Positions 1 through 5,704 of a DNA stretch of 8,380 bases are shown piece after piece. Under the pieces are notes generated by a model. That model had not been told where the DNA came from. It searched no databases and was given only the letters and a program-made list of their open reading frames with translations. Numbering within the stretch: position 1 is the stretch's first letter; the number at the start of each line of letters is the position of its first letter. The position numbers were made by a program, and so were the translations under genes. Source of the stretch: Lachnospiraceae bacterium UBA7188. GTDB taxonomy: Bacteria; Bacillota; Clostridia; Lachnospirales; Lachnospiraceae. The DNA lies in NCBI GenBank assembly GCA_002490995.1, contig DKVC01000229.1, positions 12,094-20,473 on the forward strand, written 5' to 3'.

Positions 1-52
1 CAGCCAGATATTTTCCCAAAGGCACCCCTGCAAATCCTGGCGGTCTACAGTA

Positions 53-151
53 TATATTCACGGCTGAAAAAATGCGCCAATGTAAATGTATAACGAACAG
101 GTTCATGAAACGGCGCTTCTATTGCCAGGAATGAATGCGCCCATGAGTATA
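53..151 (+). repeat. ~100-bp structured intergenic repeat, copy A
   Basis: This is one of three related copies in the window (the others are at 2603-2703 and 5561-5661 on the minus strand). Read on the plus strand it begins TATATTCACGG, has the block GCCAATGTAAATGTATAACGA at 74-94, and ends GAATGCGCCCATGAGTATA at 133-151. Ungapped against copy C, the first 46 bases match at about 36 positions. A hairpin can form between TCATG (103-107) plus GGCGC (112-116) and GCGCCCATGA (137-146), with a 4-base bulge. This copy points away from the minus-strand genes. Because the other copies sit at gene 3' ends in the sense orientation, it may follow a plus-strand gene that ends at or before the left edge. 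No transposase is present, so the nature of the element is unknown. Confidence 0.72.
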
Positions 152-157
152 ATATCT

Positions 158-192
158 GCCGAGCAGGCTTTGTGCCTGGCACTGCAATCGGC
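158..192 (+). other. Nested hairpin after repeat copy A
   Basis: GCCGA (158-162) can pair with TCGGC (188-192), and inside it CAGGC (164-168) pairs with GCCTG (174-178) around the loop TTTGT. No T-tract follows on either strand, so it is not a standard terminator. It could be a 3' structure of a transcript entering from the left. Confidence 0.25.
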
Positions 193-224
193 TTGACGGT
201 GACAGCTATATATCGCCGGCACAG

Positions 225-256
225 AAAAAAAGGATCCCCTGTCCCTTACGGGAACA
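225..256 (-). terminator. Weak terminator candidate downstream of the repressor
   Basis: On the minus strand, a CCC-GTAA-GGG mini-hairpin (about 248-254 reversed) is followed by AAGGGA, which can alternatively pair with the first bases of ATCCTTTTTTT (235-225). The run of seven T is real, but the stem is short and contains a G-T pair. It lies almost 200 bases past the repressor stop codon, beyond the tandem repeat array. It is the only T-tract of this kind between the repressor and the window edge. Confidence 0.3.
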
Positions 257-311
257 TGAGACTCCTCTCCTACAGACCGTCATCCTTTCCTGCCCTCAAT
301 CCGGCTTTTTT

Positions 312-428
312 ATGCAGGCTATCCTTCCTCTATACAGACAACTTTTCCTGATGCCGCCTATCCTTCCTCTATACAGTCAGCTTTTCCTGATGCAGGCCGT
401 CCTTCCTCTATACAGACAACTTTTCCTG
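312..428. repeat. 39-bp tandem repeat, three full copies
   Basis: Units are at 312-350, 351-389 and 390-428, each exactly 39 bases and running from ATGCAGGC/ATGCCGCC through CCTTCCTCTATACAG to CTTTTCCTG. Units 1 and 3 differ at only two positions; unit 2 differs from unit 1 at about five. A degenerate partial fourth unit (429-454, about 15 of 26 matches) runs over the repressor stop codon at 447-449. Because 39 is a multiple of three, the array reads open on the plus strand as a 13-residue repeat (MQAILPLYRQLFL and variants). That reading frame continues antisense through the repressor gene and is probably not a gene. The array most likely forms part of the repressor's 3' untranslated region. 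Confidence 0.9.
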
Positions 429-446
429 ATATGGGCTGCCTTCTTC

Positions 447-1424
447 CTATGTAGTCTCCCTCTCCACCAGGCTCACCGGCAGCACCGTCCGTTTTGCCAC
501 CAGTTTGCCGGAGACAGAATCGTGGAGCAGATTAAGGGCAATCTCCGCCATCTCCCTGATCGGCTGGTGTATGGTGGTGAGCTGGGGCGTGGTGAGAGTG
601 GACAGGAAGACATCGTCGAACCCAATGATCTTCAGCCGCTCCGGCACATCGATATGCAGCTTCCTGCAGACCTGAAGGGTCTGGGCGGCAATGACGTCGC
701 TGTTCACAAACATTCCGTCCGTCTCCGGATATTTCCGCAGAACCTCCTCCAGCATGTCCCCATACATCATGCTGTCATACTGGATCTCCTCCGTCAGAAG
801 CTCTTCAAAGGGAACATGCTCCCTCTCGCAGACCTCCCTGAAGCCCTCCGTGCGCATGTCCGCGGGCATGAAGACACCTCCGATGTTCCCTACGTGGAGC
901 AGATGCCTGCAGCCGCAGGAGATCAGCTTCTCCGCAGCTAATATGCCTCCCTGCCTGTTGTCGCACTCCACCGCAGCCATGCCGTTGTCCAGGAACCGTT
1001 CAATGGTGACCACCGGGATTCCGATCTGGCCGAATACCTCCACCGGCACGGTGCCGCTGCACAGGATGATCCCCGCCACCTTGTTGCCGGTGCACATCTC
1101 AATGTATTCCCTTTCCTTCTCCACCGTGTTCCTGGAATTGAACAGTAAAACCTTGTATCCCTTTTTATAAGCCTGGTACTCCAGATTGCTGATCATCTCC
1201 GTAAAATACGGATGACGGATGTGAGGCACGATGACCCCTATGGTGCTGCTGGTGCTTTTGGACAGGGAGCGTGCCACCTCGTTAGGCCGGTAGTTCAGCT
1301 TCTTCATAGCCTGATCCACCTTCTCCCGGGCGCTGTCGCTGATATATCCCCTGTTGTTCAGCACCCGCGACACTGTTCCCACCGTAAGCCCCGATTCCCT
1401 TGCAACATCCTTTAATGTAGCCAT
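447..1424 (-). CDS. LacI/GalR-family transcriptional repressor
   Basis: A 325-residue cytoplasmic DNA-binding protein of normal length for the family, expected to repress sugar-use genes until a sugar or sugar phosphate binds. The N-terminal helix-turn-helix (residues 3-22) has the classic TLKDVARE...VGTVSRVLNN signature. The hinge YRPNEVARSLSK (45-56) keeps the leucine (L54) that in this family inserts into a central CpG of the operator. The periplasmic-binding-protein-like core follows, starting at TIGVIVPHIRHPYF (61-74), with NSD (241-243) and IGFDD (267-271) as expected for the effector-binding fold. The start at 1424 is chosen because the HTH begins there and GGGAGGCGGGAG precedes the ATG; an in-frame TTG at 1511 would add 29 unlikely residues. 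The gene is last in the minus-strand series, 199 bases after the phosphodiesterase. It has its own promoter and a candidate autoregulatory operator. The natural targets are probably the neighbouring glycosidase genes, but the effector cannot be told from sequence. Confidence 0.95.
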   Translation of the reverse strand: MATLKDVARESGLTVGTVSRVLNNRGYISDSAREKVDQAMKKLNYRPNEVARSLSKSTSSTIGVIVPHIRHPYFTEMISNLEYQAYKKGYKVLLFNSRNTVEKEREYIEMCTGNKVAGIILCSGTVPVEVFGQIGIPVVTIERFLDNGMAAVECDNRQGGILAAEKLISCGCRHLLHVGNIGGVFMPADMRTEGFREVCEREHVPFEELLTEEIQYDSMMYGDMLEEVLRKYPETDGMFVNSDVIAAQTLQVCRKLHIDVPERLKIIGFDDVFLSTLTTPQLTTIHQPIREMAEIALNLLHDSVSGKLVAKRTVLPVSLVERETT

Positions 1425-1557
1425 TCTCCCGCCTCCCTTTACCGTTCCGTTGTTTCTGCTCGCCCCAAAAATTGACGCACATAGCCTGATATCAAGTGGG
1501 CGCCTCCGCAATGAGATCCAAAATATGGGAAAGGAATGCGCTCACGGGCAGCATTGT

Positions 1558-1575
1558 ATGACAAGCGATTATCAT
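1558..1575 (-). promoter_or_regulatory. Candidate LacI-family operator
   Basis: The minus strand reads ATGATAATCGCTTGTCAT, an 18-base imperfect palindrome with 7 of 9 pairs symmetric and a central CG, which is the layout typical of LacI-family operators. It starts about 12 bases downstream of the -10 box of the repressor promoter, so a bound protein would sit over the start of the transcript. The hinge leucine of the neighbouring repressor suits a CG-centred site. No equally good copy was found upstream of the other three genes, so autoregulation is the best-supported role. Confidence 0.5.
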
Positions 1576-1586
1576 CATCTTCTGTC

Positions 1587-1615
1587 AGTATACCATATTA
1601 TTTTCCATGCGTAAA
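1587..1615 (-). promoter_or_regulatory. Promoter of the LacI-family repressor gene
   Basis: On the minus strand, -35 TTTACG (1615-1610), a 17-base spacer, and -10 TATACT (1592-1587) with an upstream TGG making an extended -10. The predicted transcript starts near 1580 and has a leader of about 155 bases before the ATG at 1424. The -35 box begins nine bases beyond the phosphodiesterase stop codon, so the repressor can be transcribed independently. Confidence 0.55.
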
Positions 1616-1623
1616 GAATTATA

Positions 1624-2415
1624 TCAGGAAGATACAGCAGAAACACAGAGGCTCTTCCCTTCCCATTCCGCTGCCCTCTCCGTCTCCGTCAGGGCGGCAA
1701 TCGTCGGCGCAATATCGCATATATTCGCATCCTCGAATACTTTTCCCGGTTTAAAGTCCGGGCCGATACAGATCAGCGGGATCAGCATGTCCTCCTGCTC
1801 CCTTGATCCGTGGGAGCGTCCGTGGCCGCCGTGATCCGCCGTTATGATAATGGTGTACTCCGCCTCAAACGGATCCACGATGCGCCGGATTTCCTCCAGG
1901 GACAGGCTGCATGCCTCCATATATTCCTTCCCCATCCACCCATGGGAATGTCCCACATGATCCGTAAGCCCCAGGTACACGAAAGCAAAGTCCGGTTTCT
2001 CTTCCTTTATGTAGGAAATCGCGTTCTCCGTGACCATCTCGTTGGCTTTCTCATAGGTATTGATATCCCCGGATACATAATAGCTGTAGGCCAGGGAGGA
2101 AGGACGGCTTAAATCCCGCAGTTCCTCCCAGTTATAGAAGAATGCGCACTTCCGGTTTCCCAGACGCAGCTGTTCACAGAGTCCATTTATGGGGCGGACC
2201 TGGGGCGTATACGTATTAGTGGTAGTGCCGTGACGCTCCGGCGGCACGCTTAAGAAAAGGGACACATGGCAGGGCAGCGTAACGGAAGGGTACACTGTCT
2301 CCGCTTTCAGGGAATAGCTTCCCTTCCCTAAAAGCTCCTTCCCATAGGGATTTCCGCAGCTTTCCACCGCATCCGGACGCAGTCCGTCCACCAGAATCAA
2401 GATTACTTTTTTCAT
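1624..2415 (-). CDS. Alkaline-phosphatase-superfamily phosphodiesterase (nucleotide pyrophosphatase type)
   Basis: A 263-residue protein with the full two-metal site of the type I phosphodiesterase/nucleotide pyrophosphatase family, which hydrolyses phosphodiester or pyrophosphate bonds through a threonine intermediate. Visible ligands are D10 (LVDGLRPD), T46 as nucleophile (YPSVTLPCH), D152 and H156 (GLTDHVGHSHG), D194 and H195 (TADHGGHG) and H202 (GRSHGS). The threonine argues against a sulfatase, which would have Cys or Ser. There is no signal peptide, so it should act in the cytoplasm. It is compact compared with eukaryotic ENPP enzymes. The ATG at 2415 has AGGAG nine bases upstream. It sits between the GH3 enzyme and the repressor, suggesting a substrate that carries phosphate (a phosphodiester-linked glycan or a nucleotide sugar), but that is inference. 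A phosphomonoesterase or phosphonate-related activity cannot be excluded. Confidence 0.87.
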   Translation of the reverse strand: MKKVILILVDGLRPDAVESCGNPYGKELLGKGSYSLKAETVYPSVTLPCHVSLFLSVPPERHGTTTNTYTPQVRPINGLCEQLRLGNRKCAFFYNWEELRDLSRPSSLAYSYYVSGDINTYEKANEMVTENAISYIKEEKPDFAFVYLGLTDHVGHSHGWMGKEYMEACSLSLEEIRRIVDPFEAEYTIIITADHGGHGRSHGSREQEDMLIPLICIGPDFKPGKVFEDANICDIAPTIAALTETERAAEWEGKSLCVSAVSS

Positions 2416-2501
2416 TTTTTTGCTTCTCCTTTTTTGCTAATCTGCGTAAATAACTTTGATTGTGTAAGGCTATCTCCTTTCATCGTTCCTGCAATGCTTC
2501 A

Positions 2502-2530
2502 ATTTTACAATAATCTGCGGCATAACGCAA
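2502..2530 (-). promoter_or_regulatory. Promoter candidate for the phosphodiesterase gene
   Basis: On the minus strand, TTGCGT (2530-2525), a 17-base spacer, and TAAAAT (2507-2502). The -10 is good and the -35 matches only in TTG. It lies between the large hairpin at 2541-2589 and the gene, where a new transcription unit would be expected to begin. The leader would be about 80 bases. Confidence 0.35.
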
Positions 2531-2540
2531 TATAGAGGGA

Positions 2541-2589
2541 ATGCCGAAAATACCGGGAAAGCCCCGCCCTCCCGGTATTTTCTCGGCAT
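2541..2589. terminator. Long stable hairpin between GH3 and phosphodiesterase genes
   Basis: ATGCCGAAAATACCGGGA (2541-2558) pairs along its whole length with 2570-2589 (TCCCGGTATTTTCTCGGCAT), giving 18 base pairs with a two-base bulge and an 11-base GC-rich loop. It follows repeat copy B on the transcript of the GH3 gene. No T-tract follows on the minus strand (CCCTCTATATT), so it may be an mRNA 3'-end stabiliser or a non-canonical terminator. Confidence 0.55.
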
Positions 2590-2602
2590 ATTACCTTATC
2601 TC

Positions 2603-2703
2603 ATACTCATGAACGCATTCATATGACGCCTTTTTGTCCCACATTGCGCCGGCGCTCATTCGTTATACATGCCGGTTGGCAAATGTTTCATGCTGTGATT
2701 ATA
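2603..2703 (-). repeat. ~100-bp structured intergenic repeat, copy B
   Basis: Read on the minus strand it begins TATAATCACAGC, contains ACATTTGCCAA and ATGTATAACGA, and ends GAATGCGTTCATGAGTATG. Ungapped against copy C, 32 of the first 44 bases match, and the six bases before the start (AAATTT with the first T) are also shared with copy C. ATGAGCGC (plus 2659-2652) can pair with GCGTTCAT (plus 2616-2609), with one G-U pair. The element overlaps the 3' end of the GH3 gene: the last five codons (FIITA) and the TGA stop are inside it. Confidence 0.75.
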
Positions 2704-5459
2704 AATTTCCCTGTCAGCAGGATATCCGCCGAATTATCCCCTGCCATGACCCGGAATTCCCCGGGTTCCACATGCCACTCAAACTTCCTGTCCAGGGTGC
2801 GCATCTGCCTGCGGCCGATTTTAAACTCCACTCTCCGGCTCTCCCCGGGCTGCAGAGCTATTTTTTCAAAGCCCGCCAGTTCCTTCCTGGGCTTCACCGT
2901 ACTGGAAACCATGTCCCGTAAATAAAGCTGCGCGGTCTCCTCGCCAAAGCTGCTGCCGGTGTTGGTCACGGTAAAGGATACTTTTACCTCACTGCCCTTC
3001 TCCACCTCAGCAGCGGACAGGCCGTCTCCCTCCACCTGCAGGTCGCTGTAGGAGAAACTGGTATAGGTCAGCCCGTAGCCGAAGGGATACAATGGATTCC
3101 AGTCCATCTCCACATAGCGCCATCCGCCTCCGGGCAGACGGTTGTAATTGCAGGGAACCTGGCCTACGGTTCTGGGGAAGGACATGGGGAGCCGTCCGGA
3201 GGGTGACGTGATCCCGAACAGGATCTCCGCAATGGCCCTGCCCCCTTTTTCTCCCGGGAACCAGCATTCCAGAATGGCCGGAATATGCGCCTCCTCCCAG
3301 GTCAGGGCAAGGGGCCGGCCGTTTTGCAGCACCAATACTACCGGCGTTCCGGTGGCGGCGATTTCCTTCAGGAATTCCTGCTGCTTTCCGGGCAGAATCA
3401 GATCCGTGCGGTCCAGATTCTCGCCGCAGGTCTCCGCATTGTCCCCCAGGCAGACAATAGCCACGTCCGCCTGTTTCACCAGCTCCAGGGCCGGCTTCCA
3501 GTCTTCGCGCCCATTGTTGTAGCCCAGAACCACCCTGGCACCTCTGGCATCGTTGCAGAATTCCAGGCGGATATCATATTCCCGTCCTTCTTCGAAGGTA
3601 AAGTCTGCCATTCTGGAGTCTCCGGTTCCGTCTGTATTGCATTTCCGCCCCTTTCGTTCCTTATCGCAGAAACTTCCGGTATAATCAGTTAAAGCATTGC
3701 CGTCTCCTACAGCATCCGATGGAGCTTCCGTATTTCCGTTGACATCCTTCATTCCGGCACGGCTGTCATCCCTCTCCTGATTCCATGCGTCGATTAACAG
3801 TTTCCCGTCTATATATAAACGCATGCTGTCCTGCCCGGGAATGGCTATGCAGCCCTGGAAGCTGCTGCGGGCTTTCAGCTTTCCTGTCCATACCACGGAG
3901 AAGCATTCCGCATTCACGTCTGCATGGGGCTTGGCATAAATCCAGTTAAAATTGACCATATAGTCCCTGCGTGTCAGCACAGGCTCTCCGCTCATGTCCC
4001 AGTTGTTATAGTAACGGGCAGTAAGCCCCTCTTCTCCGTCCTCGCTGACAAACCAGCCAGGATAAAAGGGAGTCACCTTCTCCCCCAGATAGCTGCAGCC
4101 CTTTTCGTAAAGAACCCTGCGGTTCTCCCCCGCCAGCTGCCGGATACCGTCCAAAACCGTCACTTTATGGGAATCGGCTGTCTTCGGAGTGTAATCTCCC
4201 AACGCCGCTTCGTCTGCCCCAGGCCCGACCACGACTATTGTCCTACAGGAGTCGGACAGGGGCAGAATGCGTTTATCGTTTTTCAGCATACAGATAGACT
4301 TCCTGGCGATATCCAGTGCAGTCTCCTGATGCGCCCTGCAGTTCACGGTCTTCTCATAAAGGCTTTCATCCACATAGGGATTTTCAAATAATCCCAAAGC
4401 AAACTTCAGCTTCAGCACACGCCCACAGGCCGTATCCAGTACTTCCTCAGACATCTCGCCGCTCTCGATCAGGCTTAAGATGCTTTCCATCCATTCTTCA
4501 TGGGTGAAATCATACAGCTGCAAATCAACACCGGCTTCCAGTCCCTGGCGGATGGCTTCCCGGTTATCCTTTGCCGTGGAAAAACTGACCTTTAACCTTG
4601 CCACTGCAGTCATGTCAGAGCGCACAAAGCCGGGCATATGATACTGTCCCCGAAGCACATCCGTCAGCAGCTCCCGGTCCGACGCCACAGGCTGCCCGTC
4701 GATGGCGGCATAGGAGCACATGGTATTCCAGGCGCCGCCCTCCACGAAAGCCTGCTCGAACACCGGAAGCCCCCAGGCAAACACAACATGCCGTCCCATG
4801 GCGGAGGGTGCACAGTTCAGCCCTCCCACCGGCGTTCCATAGCCCACATAGTGTTTCGGCTCCGATGCCACGGTGTCCGGACGTCTCAGGTCATCTCCCT
4901 GCATCCCCCTGACAATCTCTCTGGCGAATTCTCCCCCCAGGTAGGTGTCCTCCCCGAAGGCTTCCTCCACTCTGCCGTAGCGGGGATCCCAACTTAAATC
5001 CATCACCGGGTTCCAGGTTTCATGAACCCCGCTGGCCCTGGACTCTACCCCGATGGCATGCCCCATACGTCTGCCCAGCCCGGGCTCGAAGGTGCCCGCC
5101 AGGCCGATCTGCTGGGGAAAACAGGTTGCATTGCCGTCATAAAGCCCATGAAGCGCCTCCTCGCTGAAGAGAAAGGGAATTCCCAGACGGGTTTTCTCCA
5201 CCGCGTAGCGCTGGAGCTGATTGGCAAGCTGCGGAGAGGCAGAGCGGAACTGGACGCTGCCCACACTCCTGTCCTTCAGGGCTGCCTCAAATTCCTCCCA
5301 GTGAAATTCCTCCACCCTTTCCTCCGCATTCCTTTTTGTATAATCGCCGATGATAGAATACTGATCGGTCTGCATGATCTTTTCTTCCAGAGTCATTCTG
5401 GACATCAGATCCGCCACCCGCTCCTCTATGGGAAGCGAGGGATCTTTATATCTCTCCAT
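2688..5459 (-). CDS. Glycoside hydrolase family 3 beta-glycosidase with PA14 insert
   Basis: A 923-residue retaining exo-beta-glycosidase, probably beta-glucosidase-like, releasing sugars from non-reducing ends in the cytoplasm (no signal peptide). The GH3 N-terminal barrel (about 10-350) has MDLSWDPRYGRVEEAFGED (153-171), KH at 202-203 and the nucleophile D282 in VRSDMTAV. The second GH3 domain starts near 385 and is split by a PA14-like domain (about 475-645, with MRLYIDGKLLIDAW at 546-559). It resumes with the acid/base region GDNAETCGENLDRTDL (672-687; E676 or E680). A fibronectin III-like domain (about 825-905) closes the protein. Two oddities: M283-T284 follow the nucleophile where many beta-glucosidases have W-G, and a hydrophilic insertion of about 50 residues (563-613) breaks the PA14 domain. 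The start has AGGAGG eight bases upstream of the ATG. The last five codons lie inside repeat copy B. Exact sugar specificity cannot be called. Confidence 0.95.
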   Translation of the reverse strand: MERYKDPSLPIEERVADLMSRMTLEEKIMQTDQYSIIGDYTKRNAEERVEEFHWEEFEAALKDRSVGSVQFRSASPQLANQLQRYAVEKTRLGIPFLFSEEALHGLYDGNATCFPQQIGLAGTFEPGLGRRMGHAIGVESRASGVHETWNPVMDLSWDPRYGRVEEAFGEDTYLGGEFAREIVRGMQGDDLRRPDTVASEPKHYVGYGTPVGGLNCAPSAMGRHVVFAWGLPVFEQAFVEGGAWNTMCSYAAIDGQPVASDRELLTDVLRGQYHMPGFVRSDMTAVARLKVSFSTAKDNREAIRQGLEAGVDLQLYDFTHEEWMESILSLIESGEMSEEVLDTACGRVLKLKFALGLFENPYVDESLYEKTVNCRAHQETALDIARKSICMLKNDKRILPLSDSCRTIVVVGPGADEAALGDYTPKTADSHKVTVLDGIRQLAGENRRVLYEKGCSYLGEKVTPFYPGWFVSEDGEEGLTARYYNNWDMSGEPVLTRRDYMVNFNWIYAKPHADVNAECFSVVWTGKLKARSSFQGCIAIPGQDSMRLYIDGKLLIDAWNQERDDSRAGMKDVNGNTEAPSDAVGDGNALTDYTGSFCDKERKGRKCNTDGTGDSRMADFTFEEGREYDIRLEFCNDARGARVVLGYNNGREDWKPALELVKQADVAIVCLGDNAETCGENLDRTDLILPGKQQEFLKEIAATGTPVVLVLQNGRPLALTWEEAHIPAILECWFPGEKGGRAIAEILFGITSPSGRLPMSFPRTVGQVPCNYNRLPGGGWRYVEMDWNPLYPFGYGLTYTSFSYSDLQVEGDGLSAAEVEKGSEVKVSFTVTNTGSSFGEETAQLYLRDMVSSTVKPRKELAGFEKIALQPGESRRVEFKIGRRQMRTLDRKFEWHVEPGEFRVMAGDNSADILLTGKFIITA

Positions 5460-5472
5460 TTTCCTATCCTCC

Positions 5473-5489
5473 TGCCCGATTACAGGGCA
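5473..5489. promoter_or_regulatory. Palindrome in the GH3 leader next to the ribosome binding site
   Basis: TGCCC and GGGCA are perfect 5-base arms around a 7-base centre. On the transcript the palindrome ends just at the AGGAGG that serves the GH3 start codon, and it begins right after the predicted transcription start. It could be a repressor binding site or a small hairpin affecting translation. It lacks the central CG of the 1558-1575 operator. Confidence 0.3.
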
Positions 5490-5497
5490 TTTCTTTC

Positions 5498-5503
5498 ATT
5501 ATA
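5498..5503 (-). promoter_or_regulatory. -10 box candidate for the GH3 gene
   Basis: A perfect TATAAT on the minus strand, 39 bases from the GH3 ATG. The -35 position (near 5521-5526) is poor, so activation or read-through from the GH38 gene may be needed. Confidence 0.35.
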
Positions 5504-5560
5504 AATCCTTCTGTCCCAGAGGGCAGTTCCGCCTCTCTGTCATATAACTGCGTACCGATT

Positions 5561-5661
5561 ATACTCGCGAGCGCATTCTTTTTCCGCTCTTCTGCTCTAC
5601 AATACGGATGCGCTCGCTCGTTATACGTTTATATTGGCAAATGTTTTTGACCGTGAGTATA
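5561..5661 (-). repeat. ~100-bp structured intergenic repeat, copy C
   Basis: The clearest copy. Its ends are perfect 8-base inverted repeats (TTATACTC at 5559-5566, GAGTATAA at 5655-5662). Read on the minus strand it runs TATACTCACGG, ACATTTGCCAA, CGTATAACGA and then GAATGCGCTCGCGAGTATA. A perfect 10-base-pair stem joins GCGAGCGCAT (plus 5617-5608) and ATGCGCTCGC (plus 5576-5567) around a 31-base loop. It begins 44 bases beyond the GH38 stop codon in the sense orientation. A role in mRNA 3'-end formation or stability, or a non-autonomous mobile element, would both fit. Confidence 0.78.
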
Positions 5662-5666
5662 AATTT

Positions 5667-5698
5667 GCAGTGCAACCCGACTGCGGGGCGAAACCCGT
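5667..5698 (-). other. Short hairpins just after the GH38 stop codon
   Basis: On the minus strand, CGGG-TTTCGC-CCCG is followed by GCAGT (5684-5680) pairing with ACTGC (5671-5667), then AAATTTA. The stems are only 4 and 5 base pairs and there is no proper T-tract, so this is at best a weak terminator leading into repeat copy C. Confidence 0.25.
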
Positions 5699-5704
5699 GA
5701 CAGA

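Noticed and set aside
312..454. CRISPR-like array
   Set aside because: The units are directly adjacent with no unique spacers and no cas genes nearby; it is a simple tandem repeat.
312..941. A 209-residue plus-strand frame beginning in the tandem repeats
   Set aside because: It is open because the repeat period is a multiple of three, then runs antisense through the well-supported repressor gene; it has no ribosome binding site and no protein-like features beyond the repeat.
691..1170. Plus-strand frame antisense to the repressor
   Set aside because: Shadow of the repressor gene on the opposite strand, with Ser/Thr/Pro-rich composition typical of antisense frames.
1487..1494. TGATATCA palindrome in the repressor leader
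   Set aside because: Only eight bases, without the CG centre expected for this family, and far less convincing than 1558-1575.
1425..1511. A 29-residue N-terminal extension of the repressor from a TTG at 1511
   Set aside because: The LacI-family helix-turn-helix begins at the ATG at 1424, which has a strong ribosome binding site; the extension has no homology-like character.
1533..1552. Possible fourth copy of the structured repeat (GAATGCGCTCACGGG on the plus strand)
   Set aside because: Only the short end motif resembles the repeat; the TTTGCCAA and GTATAACGA blocks and the GAGTATR end are missing.
4598..5504. Several plus-strand frames of 100-160 codons across the GH3 gene
   Set aside because: They are antisense to conserved GH3 catalytic motifs and have no ribosome binding sites or recognisable domains.
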